From the NCBI GenBank assembly GCA_030450535.1, contig JAKDIK010000154.1:1-6713 (forward strand): 6,713 nt of DNA, given 5' to 3'. The stretch comes from Propionibacteriaceae bacterium (GTDB lineage: Bacteria; Actinomycetota; Actinomycetes; Propionibacteriales; Propionibacteriaceae). Shown in pieces: positions 1 through 4,818 of this stretch. A program made the position numbers and the translations under genes. Each line of letters begins with the position of its first letter. The stretch's first letter is position 1. The notes below the pieces were generated by a model that was not told the DNA's origin, ran no database searches, and saw only the letters and a program-made list of their open reading frames with translations.

Positions 1-747
1 TTGGCCGGACTCGCCGGTCCGAGGCTGGCGGCCCTGCGGACCCTCGCCGGGGAGGTGGCGCACGTGCCCGCCCACCGCTGGATGACGATGACCGACCGGA
101 CGCCGCCGGCGTCGCTGGCGTCGCCGGCCACGACGAAGGGCGCGCCGGTCGTGCTGCTGCCGGGAATTTATGAGCCGTGGCGCTACCTGCTGCCGCTGGC
201 CCGGGCGCTGCACGAGGCGGGACATCCCGTGCTAGTGGTTCCGGAGCTGGGGTTCAACCGGACCGGACTCGACGAGGCGGTCGAGATCGCGGTCGCGGCG
301 CTGACAGCGGCGGACGTGAGGGGCGGCGTCCTGGTGGGGCATTCCAAGGGTGGGCTGATCGGCAAGGCGCTGCTCCTCGACGAGCGCGTGGCGTGGCGGC
401 TGCGAGGGTTGGTGTCGTTGTGCACGCCGTGGCAGGGCGCGCGGTGGTCGTTCCGGCTGTTGGGGCGCACGCCGCTGGCGCTCTTCGCGCGGACGGGCCG
501 CGAACTGTCGGGGCTGGCGTCCAGCGAGGGCGTTGACGCGCGCATCACGTCGCTGCAGCCGGCGTGGGACCAGTTCATTCCCGAGCCCGTTGCCCCGGCC
601 GGCGCGCGCGGGATCGTGCTGAGCGTGTCGGGTCATCTGCGACCGTTGCTGGAGCCCGGGGTGCACGAGATCGTGGTGGACGAGGTGGCGCGCCTGGCGT
701 CGTCGGGTGGAGAGTCGGACTGGCTTGCCGAGGAGGGGTCGACATGA
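1..747 (+). CDS. Alpha/beta-hydrolase, lipase/esterase-like (5' end uncertain)
   Basis: Probable serine esterase or lipase of the alpha/beta-hydrolase fold; the substrate cannot be told from sequence. Seen: an oxyanion-side strand VVLLPGIYEPW (residues 50-60), the nucleophile elbow GHSKGG (113-118, Ser115), a CTPWQGAR segment (141-148) that matches the TPH-x-G(S/T) region of triacylglycerol lipases, Asp190 in AWDQFIP as the likely acid, and His212 in SGHLRPLLEP as the likely base. There is no clear signal peptide, so it is probably cytoplasmic. The frame is open from base 1, where a TTG lies exactly at the window edge. The true start may be upstream, or at GTG 64, ATG 82 or ATG 88. Its TGA overlaps the ATG of folA (ATGA, 744-747), so the two are probably co-translated. 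Fold assignment is firm, function is not. Confidence 0.85.
   Translation: MAGLAGPRLAALRTLAGEVAHVPAHRWMTMTDRTPPASLASPATTKGAPVVLLPGIYEPWRYLLPLARALHEAGHPVLVVPELGFNRTGLDEAVEIAVAALTAADVRGGVLVGHSKGGLIGKALLLDERVAWRLRGLVSLCTPWQGARWSFRLLGRTPLALFARTGRELSGLASSEGVDARITSLQPAWDQFIPEPVAPAGARGIVLSVSGHLRPLLEPGVHEIVVDEVARLASSGGESDWLAEEGST
731..738 (+). promoter_or_regulatory. Shine-Dalgarno site of folA
   Basis: A consensus AGGAGG at 731-736, inside the last codons of the upstream hydrolase gene, sits 7 nt before the ATG at 744. It decides the folA start over the longer in-frame extension that begins at 564. Confidence 0.85.
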
Positions 748-1256
748 GGGTCATCGCGATCGCGATCGTGGCGGAGAACGGCGTGCTGGGCGACGGCGAG
801 CGGCAGCCGTTCGAGTTCGCCGAGGACTGGGCGCGCTACAAGCGGGTGACGCTCTGGCACCCCATGATCATGGGACGGGCCACCCACGACGCGATTGGGC
901 GCTGGCTGCCGGGACGCACGACGATCGTGGTGACGCGGACGCCCGAGCGGGTGACGCTGCCTGCCGCGGGGTCGTCGGCCGTGGGCGTGGTGGCGGGGTC
1001 GGTCGAGGAGGCCCTGACGTTGGCGTCCGGGCTGGACGACGTGGTGTACGTGGCCGGCGGCGGCCAGATCTACCGGCAGGCGTGGCCGTGGCTGACCGAG
1101 CTGGATCTCACGGAGGTGCACGCGTCGGCCACGGGATCGGTGGTGTTTCCGGCGGTGGGTGAGGAGTGGGTCGAGGTCCGCCGGGAGCCGCGGGGAGAGT
1201 TCGACTTCGTGGGGTACGAGCGTCGTACGCAGGCGCGTCCGGTGGGGCGCGGATGA
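744..1256 (+). CDS. folA: Dihydrofolate reductase
   Basis: Reduces 7,8-dihydrofolate to tetrahydrofolate with NADPH, in the cytoplasm, supplying one-carbon metabolism and thymidylate synthesis; it is the usual trimethoprim target. The 170 aa length is normal for bacterial DHFR. Seen, numbered from the ATG: NGVLGDG Met20-type loop (12-18), AEDWARYK (26-33) with Asp28 aligned to the catalytic acid Asp27 of E. coli, PMIMGRATHDAIG (40-52), LPGRTTIV (55-62) for NADPH binding, and the VAGGGQIY motif (103-110). Two usually conserved tryptophans are replaced: Phe23 stands where E. coli has Trp22 (the LPW motif reads QPF), and His48 where E. coli has Trp47. The start is chosen from a strong AGGAGG and the 4-bp overlap with the upstream hydrolase. 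Confident identification; whether the substitutions alter inhibitor response is unknown. Confidence 0.95.
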   Translation: MRVIAIAIVAENGVLGDGERQPFEFAEDWARYKRVTLWHPMIMGRATHDAIGRWLPGRTTIVVTRTPERVTLPAAGSSAVGVVAGSVEEALTLASGLDDVVYVAGGGQIYRQAWPWLTELDLTEVHASATGSVVFPAVGEEWVEVRREPRGEFDFVGYERRTQARPVGRG

Positions 1257-1292
1257 AATAGGGTCGCCGGCCTCGGCACGCCGGAAAGCGGG

Positions 1293-1333
1293 CCCTCGTC
1301 ACAGAGCCGGGTGGGAAACGGCCGGGGCGAGGG
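1293..1333. terminator. Possible bidirectional terminator between convergent genes
   Basis: CCCTCG (1293-1298) can pair with CGAGGG (1328-1333), and inside it CCGG (1307-1310) with CCGG (1322-1325). It lies in the roughly 100-bp gap between the 3' ends of folA and the minus-strand membrane gene, where a shared terminator would be expected. There is no T-tract and the outer loop is long, so support is weak. Confidence 0.25.
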
Positions 1334-1358
1334 TCAGGATGGGGTGGCGTGGTCCGCG

Positions 1359-1676
1359 CTACAGGAACGCCAGCACCAGCAGCGCGACTGCCAAGAGGGC
1401 GACGAGGGCGATGCCGGAGGCGAACCACGGCTTGCCGCCTCGGACCAAGAAGACGCCGAGCGGGGCAGCGATGGCGGCGCCGAGCAGCACTCCGCCCAGG
1501 CCGATGCCGATCCACTGCAGGGATCCGGACGCCACCGCGCCGGACATCGTGATGATCCCGGTGCCGACGAGGCCCAGCGGAATCAGCGTCGCGAGTCCGG
1601 CGACCAGGCGTGCCCAGCTCGGTCCCCATGGCGGGGTGGGGGGTCGTCGGGCGTAGTCGCGATCGGGCGGCGTCAT
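1359..1676 (-). CDS. Small membrane protein with three predicted transmembrane helices
   Basis: A 105-aa protein I do not recognise. The N-terminus is Pro/Arg-rich and hydrophilic (residues 1-23, with PPTPPW). Three hydrophobic segments follow, at about 24-46, 53-78 and 86-105, with the charged turn RGGKP (79-83) between the second and third. The last helix runs to the C-terminus (LVLAFL). The alternation of hydrophobic stretches and short polar loops supports a real integral membrane protein rather than a shadow frame. The start is ATG at 1676-1674 on the minus strand; only a weak GGAT lies upstream as a possible ribosome site. It is convergent with folA and divergent from the lipoprotein gene, so it is probably transcribed alone. 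Confidence 0.7.
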   Translation of the reverse strand: MTPPDRDYARRPPTPPWGPSWARLVAGLATLIPLGLVGTGIITMSGAVASGSLQWIGIGLGGVLLGAAIAAPLGVFLVRGGKPWFASGIALVALLAVALLVLAFL

Positions 1677-1721
1677 GTGATCCAGTCTGCCCGGTGGGGC
1701 CCACGCGGTCGGCTACTGTCC

Positions 1722-1730
1722 TGTGGATAA
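1722..1730 (-). promoter_or_regulatory. DnaA-box sequence in divergent intergenic region
   Basis: The minus strand reads TTATCCACA, a perfect match to the 9-mer DnaA box. It lies in the 134-bp gap between the divergent membrane-protein and lipoprotein genes. I found only this one copy, so it is not an origin; it could be a DnaA-controlled promoter element, a titration site or chance. In DNA this rich in GC an AT-containing exact 9-mer is unlikely by chance, but a function is not shown. Confidence 0.45.
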
Positions 1731-1798
1731 CTCGGGAACCGGGGAGGACCTGGTCGCATTGTTGTGCCATGCTGGGACGGGGCGGAGTCGATCGGGTC

Positions 1799-1806
1799 AG
1801 GGGGGA
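1799..1806 (+). promoter_or_regulatory. Shine-Dalgarno site of lipoprotein gene
   Basis: AGGGGGGA sits 4 nt before the ATG at 1811. With the lipoprotein signal peptide beginning there, it selects this start over ATG 1610, which is in the same frame 201 nt upstream and overlaps the opposite-strand membrane gene. Confidence 0.65.
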
Positions 1807-1810
1807 TCGT

Positions 1811-2389
1811 ATGAGGCGCGTCGCCGCGGGTGTCGGAGCGCTGTGCGTGTGGGCGCTCTTGGCGTCCGGATGCGTGCGGACGCCTGAGCCCTCGCCGACC
1901 CCGACGCCGAAGCCGTCGTTCCAGTGCACGCCCGAGGCCGGCGGGGACGCGTATCCGTGTGATCAGCACGACTACGAGCGCATGGTGCAGCGGGACGCCG
2001 AGTACGTGGAGGCCGAACGGATCGCGAAGCGAGTCAGGGAGCTGTCGGACGAGTTGCTCGTCAGCAAGCAGCCGATCAATGATGAGTTGCGTTCTCTTGC
2101 CACAGGGGAGACCCAAGCCGGGTTGGAGTCGGCGCTCGCGGACGCGAGCGCGACTGGAGTCGATTTTTCGGGTGCGCGCGAGATCGCTTGGGTTAAACGT
2201 GCTCCCTACATCTCGGATCGAGGTTCAGTCATCGCGCTTGAGGTGTGCACTACGCCGGGAACCATGACCTACACCGTAGATGGGGTTCAATACTCGCCGA
2301 CTTCCACTTTGGAGCAGGTCTTCTTCTCACGCAGCGGCGAGGTCCTGCAGATCTCCAGCATCATCACATCGGAAGTGGACCAATGTTGA
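1811..2389 (+). CDS. Lipoprotein, probable NTF2-like C-terminal domain
   Basis: A 192-aa secreted, lipid-anchored protein of unknown function. Seen: a short type II signal peptide (MRRVAAGV start, hydrophobic to residue 18) ending in the lipobox LASGC with lipidated Cys21; a Pro/Thr-rich tether (24-36); a helical charged segment (about 53-86); and a C-terminal alpha+beta region (about 105-192). Four further cysteines, at 39, 50, 146 and 192, could form two disulfides outside the membrane. The layout (helical start, then strands with ALEVC and TMTYTVDG, and a last Cys) resembles NTF2-like domains of actinobacterial lipoproteins; this is inference from pattern only. Its stop overlaps the start of the next gene by 7 bp (ATGTTGA, 2383-2389), so the two products are probably made together. 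Base composition falls in its second half. Confidence 0.8.
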   Translation: MRRVAAGVGALCVWALLASGCVRTPEPSPTPTPKPSFQCTPEAGGDAYPCDQHDYERMVQRDAEYVEAERIAKRVRELSDELLVSKQPINDELRSLATGETQAGLESALADASATGVDFSGAREIAWVKRAPYISDRGSVIALEVCTTPGTMTYTVDGVQYSPTSTLEQVFFSRSGEVLQISSIITSEVDQC

Positions 2390-3318
2390 AATCAATAGGG
2401 GCTCCACTCAAGCTGGTTCTAGCGGTGGTCGGAGTTGCCGTGACAATTGTGGTCATCCCCACGTTGGCACGAGCCGAAGCCTCAGTTCCTCGTCCCGCGC
2501 CGCAACCCGCTGATGCAGTAGAAACCAATGTTCGAGGTGCCAGTATTGAGACGCTGGTGCGCAAGGTCGAGCAAGAGCAGGGGACAGTTCACCAGGCGCC
2601 GCCAAATTCGAAAGCCATGTCGAGAGCCGGTGCACCCGGTGGTCGCTCACTTGGCGGTGGGAGCGTGGCGGAGGCGCGTGAGGGTTGGACGCGGGAGTCG
2701 TGGCAGTACTTCATCGACAGGATTCCTGAGTGTGAGGGGGCGCTGCGGGCGAGTTCGGAGTGTCAGCTGGCGGCGCCGCCTCCGGTGGATCCCGCGGATC
2801 CGGCGGCGCCGGTGGCCAGCCAGCCGGTGGCGCCGCCGGCTGCTGTGGTGCGGTCGTTGGCGCGGGAGGCCGTGCTGACCATGGAACTGCCGTCGCCGGA
2901 GGTTCGGGTGGGTCCTGATCCGAGCGTGAACGAGTGGGACATGGCGGTGGTGGGGTATCCGTTGTGGTTGTGGACCGAGACCGCGGCGTCCGTGGAGGCA
3001 TCGACCACGCAATATGGGATCACGATCGTGATGTCGGCGGTGCGGGATCGGGTTGTGTTTGACATGGGGGACGGGAACACGATGACCTGCCGAGGCATGT
3101 CCCGACTGCCGGGTGGGACAAAGGCGGGAACGCCGTCGCCGGATTGTGGTTATGCGTATTCGTGGCCTTCGCTGCCGGAGGGGGACTACACGGTGACGGC
3201 GACGAGTCAGTGGTCGGTGACGTGGTCGGCGTTGGGTTACTCGGGGACGGTGCCGGTCGAGGTGTCGGCGACCCGGGAGTTGCCGGTGGGTGAACTCCAG
3301 GCCGTGATCGTCGGCTGA
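2383..3318 (+). CDS. Exported protein with C-terminal PKD-like domain
   Basis: A 311-aa probable surface or secreted protein. Seen: an N-terminal hydrophobic signal or anchor (LVLAVVGVAVTIVVIP, 11-26) with a likely signal-peptidase site at ARA-EA (about 31); a Gly/Ser-rich linker (82-96); a small segment with Cys117 and Cys127; a Pro/Ala-rich spacer (130-154); and a C-terminal beta-rich domain from about 165, with conserved-looking GPDPSVN, VGYPLWLW and the PKD-type FDMGDG (226-231). Cys236 and Cys255 may form a disulfide. PKD-like domains usually bind proteins or carbohydrates rather than catalyse. ATG 2383 is chosen over upstream in-frame codons because the signal sequence begins there and because it overlaps the lipoprotein stop. 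The last 25 codons and the trailer are duplicated at 4667-4774. The partner is probably the upstream lipoprotein. Confidence 0.8.
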   Translation: MLKSIGAPLKLVLAVVGVAVTIVVIPTLARAEASVPRPAPQPADAVETNVRGASIETLVRKVEQEQGTVHQAPPNSKAMSRAGAPGGRSLGGGSVAEAREGWTRESWQYFIDRIPECEGALRASSECQLAAPPPVDPADPAAPVASQPVAPPAAVVRSLAREAVLTMELPSPEVRVGPDPSVNEWDMAVVGYPLWLWTETAASVEASTTQYGITIVMSAVRDRVVFDMGDGNTMTCRGMSRLPGGTKAGTPSPDCGYAYSWPSLPEGDYTVTATSQWSVTWSALGYSGTVPVEVSATRELPVGELQAVIVG

Positions 3319-3348
3319 GTCAAGCGGCCGGCAAGGCCCTGCCGCGGT
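3241..3348 (+). repeat. 108-bp direct repeat, left copy (3' end of PKD-like gene)
   Basis: This copy covers codons 287-311 of the PKD-like gene, its TGA and 30 bp beyond it, ending just after a GC hairpin. It matches 4667-4774 at 105 of 108 positions; the differences are at 3267, 3271 and 3322. Sequence similarity stops abruptly at both ends. Confidence 0.95.
3324..3345 (+). terminator. Possible terminator of the lipoprotein/PKD operon
   Basis: Six bases after the TGA, GCGGC (3324-3328) pairs with GCCGC (3341-3345); an alternative inner stem is CGGCA (3329-3333) with TGCCG (3340-3344). It is GC-rich with no T-tract, as is common for actinobacterial terminators. It is copied intact in the second repeat. 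Confidence 0.4.
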
Positions 3349-3478
3349 CGCGATGACCGGAGACTAGTTCCTTGGAGGATCTGGTTGGGCACCAGGAGTG
3401 GCCCTCGTGCCGGAGTCGAGTCGATCACCTGGAACTCGAACGGTTCGTCGAGACCAGCCCCCACGGCCTCACGGGCAC

Positions 3479-3679
3479 GGGAGTTCGACACCGATGACCC
3501 ACCGGCCCGGATCCACGGGGACCTGTGGTCCGGCAACGTCATGTGGACGCCCGACGGCGCGGGGGAGTTCGACACCGGCCCACGGCGGACACCGGGAGAC
3601 CGACCTGGCGATGCTGGTGCTGTTCGGTACCGGCTATCGCGCATCGGTGCTGGCCGCGGCCCGTCGCTACGCCTCATGA
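3479..3679 (+). pseudogene. Fructosamine kinase / aminoglycoside phosphotransferase-family remnant
   Basis: Intact members (about 250-290 aa) phosphorylate ketoamines on glycated molecules. Here only the C-terminal part survives. From 3481 the frame reads EFDTDDPPARIHGD then LWSGNVMWTPDG: this is the kinase catalytic loop HGDLWSGN, with the catalytic Asp and the metal-binding Asn. Near 3561-3577 the frame breaks. The next frame (+1) continues with PAHGGHRETDLAML (3575-3616), which in the family follows directly after the metal-binding Asp of the DFG-equivalent IDPA segment; that Asp codon is lost. The tail LFGTGYRASVLAAARRYAS then runs to TGA 3677-3679. It looks like the family's extreme C-terminus joined straight to the DLAML strand, which suggests a further internal deletion of several dozen codons. 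The N-terminal half is absent. Almost certainly non-functional. Confidence 0.75.
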
Positions 3680-3741
3680 CGGCGACCGGTACCGAGATCG
3701 ACCAGAATCACCCGTAGGCCGAGGTGCTGTGGGCGTCCGTA

Positions 3742-3747
3742 TAGCGT
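3742..3747 (+). promoter_or_regulatory. Probable -10 element of a leaderless hydrolase gene
   Basis: TAGCGT (within TATAGCGT, 3740-3747) fits the TAnnnT -10 consensus of actinobacteria and ends 7 nt before ATG 3755. That spacing would place the transcription start at the ATG itself. No Shine-Dalgarno sequence precedes the ATG, consistent with a leaderless mRNA. I see no clear -35. Confidence 0.5.
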
Positions 3748-3754
3748 GGTGGCC

Positions 3755-4636
3755 ATGCCACCGTTGATCCCGCCCGGAGCACGAGCGAGCTTCATCGACC
3801 TGGACGGCGGCCGCGTTCGCCTGTTGTCGGCGGAGCCTGCCGAGGCGACCGGCCGGTCACCGTTGCTGCTGATTCACGGGGGTGGCTCCGACAACGCCGC
3901 GATCTCGTGGTTCCACATGTTCGAGAATTTCGGCGACGGGCGCCGGGTGGTGGCGATGGACCTGCCCGGGTTCGGCTACACCGAGGGCATCGAGGCAGCC
4001 GGTGACCCCCGGCTGACCGCCGACTTCGTGGCCCGGGTGGCCGCGGCCGTCGGCTTCGACCGGGCTGTGGTGATCGGGGTGTCGATGGGTGGGGACATCG
4101 CGATGAACCTCGCGCTGCGCTTTCCGCTGCTGGTGGAACGGCTCGTGCTGATCGGTCCTGGTGGCCTGTTGCCGCGGATGGGCAGCAAGACCGCCCAGGC
4201 CCTGGTGTGGGCGGCGACCAGGTTGCCCGACGCGGTGATCTTCCCGATGGCCGCCCAGGCGAACAAGTTCGTCGACCAGGCTGTGAAGTCGATGGTCGCC
4301 GACGTCGGGACCCTGCCTCCCGAGGTCCGTGAGGAGTTCGCGAAAGAGGCCCGGCGCAACGCGGCAAGTGAGGGATACCTGCGGTACAACCAGGCCACCG
4401 TCGGACGCCGCGCGATGCGCAACAACCTGTTGCCGAAGTTGCACGCGCTCAGCACCCCGACGCTGATCTTTCACGGCGCGGACGACCCGATCGTCAACCC
4501 GCGCGGCTCGCAGATCGCCTCCCGGTCGCTGCCGGACGCCCGGCTCGTCCTGGTGCCGAACTGCGGGCACTGGGCACAACTGGAGGCCGCCGACCGGTTC
4601 GAGGCAGAGGTGCGGGGCTTCCTCGGCGATCGGTGA
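3755..4636 (+). CDS. Alpha/beta-hydrolase, MhpC-like
   Basis: A 293-aa probable cytoplasmic serine hydrolase related to meta-cleavage-product hydrolases and general esterases; the substrate is unknown. The catalytic set is complete: oxyanion motif HGGGSDNAAISW (41-52), the MDLPGFGYTE strand-turn (68-77), nucleophile elbow GVSMGG (108-113, Ser110), acid Asp244 in HGADDPIV and His272 in NCGHWAQLE. The lid region lies at about 138-225. The start is ATG 3755, placed by a -10-like TAGCGT 7 nt upstream; the in-frame GTGs at 3746 and 3749 would overlap that element. The gene is the only intact one between two copies of the neighbouring gene's 3' end, downstream of a kinase remnant. It therefore looks like cargo acquired apart from its neighbours. 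The repeat hairpin at 4750-4771 may end its transcript. Confidence 0.92.
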   Translation: MPPLIPPGARASFIDLDGGRVRLLSAEPAEATGRSPLLLIHGGGSDNAAISWFHMFENFGDGRRVVAMDLPGFGYTEGIEAAGDPRLTADFVARVAAAVGFDRAVVIGVSMGGDIAMNLALRFPLLVERLVLIGPGGLLPRMGSKTAQALVWAATRLPDAVIFPMAAQANKFVDQAVKSMVADVGTLPPEVREEFAKEARRNAASEGYLRYNQATVGRRAMRNNLLPKLHALSTPTLIFHGADDPIVNPRGSQIASRSLPDARLVLVPNCGHWAQLEAADRFEAEVRGFLGDR

Positions 4637-4666
4637 GATCGCTGCCCGGGGCCCTGTCAGTCGTCG

Positions 4667-4774
4667 TCGGGGACGGTGCCGGTCGAGGTGTCCGCGTCCC
4701 GGGAGTTGCCGGTGGGTGAACTCCAGGCCGTGATCGTCGGCTGAGTCGAGCGGCCGGCAAGGCCCTGCCGCGGT
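4667..4774 (+). repeat. 108-bp direct repeat, right copy (orphan gene 3' end)
   Basis: An orphan copy of 3241-3348 without the rest of the PKD-like gene. The 25 codons from SGTVPVEV to QAVIVG and the TGA (4742-4744) are intact. Relative to the left copy there is one synonymous change, one Thr-to-Ser change and one change after the stop. It is in the same frame as the hydrolase, whose TGA (4634-4636) is only ten codons upstream. Confidence 0.95.
4750..4771 (+). terminator. Duplicated terminator-like hairpin after the hydrolase
   Basis: The same GCGGC/GCCGC stem as in the left repeat, unchanged, now about 110 bp after the hydrolase stop and about 50 bp before the nucleotidyltransferase gene. 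It could separate the two transcripts. Confidence 0.35.
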
Positions 4775-4818
4775 GACCATTCCCTCGCATCGACACCTCC
4801 CATGGAACACTGGGCGTC

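Larger units (their letters stand above)
3349..4666 (+). other. Candidate inserted segment between the two repeats
   Basis: 1318 bp enclosed by the 108-bp direct repeats. It contains about 130 bp of unassigned sequence (3349-3478), a broken fructosamine-kinase-family gene and an intact alpha/beta hydrolase gene. No transposase, integrase or terminal inverted repeats are seen. One repeat plus this segment (1426 bp) is what would be gained or lost by recombination between the repeats. That it was inserted is inferred from the repeat architecture only. At 3354-3494 one frame reads 46 codons with good codon use (including LEDLVGHQEW) before a TGA; I do not recognise it. Confidence 0.45.

Noticed and set aside
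752..770. Repeated CGATCG / GCGATCGC motif
   Set aside because: Explained by coding for alternating Ile-Ala residues at the DHFR N-terminus.
1610..1810. N-terminal extension of the lipoprotein from ATG 1610
   Set aside because: It would put 67 residues before the lipoprotein signal peptide and overlap the opposite-strand gene; the Shine-Dalgarno and lipobox point to ATG 1811.
1108..1929. Long minus-strand open frame (273 codons)
   Set aside because: Spans folA, the membrane gene and the lipoprotein gene in a shadow frame; Arg/Pro/His-rich composition typical of antisense frames in GC-rich DNA.
3437..3447. CGAACGGTTCG palindrome, like an actinobacterial LexA box
   Set aside because: Half-sites are separated by 1 nt rather than the expected 4, and it lies within decayed sequence far from dinB.
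3349..4666. Insertion sequence or transposon
   Set aside because: No transposase, terminal inverted repeats or short target-site duplication; the 108-bp repeats are host gene sequence.
3857..4810. Minus-strand open frame of 317 codons
   Set aside because: Antisense to the hydrolase with its complete catalytic triad; His/Arg/Pro-rich shadow. The similar minus-strand readings across both repeats are only a result of the duplication.
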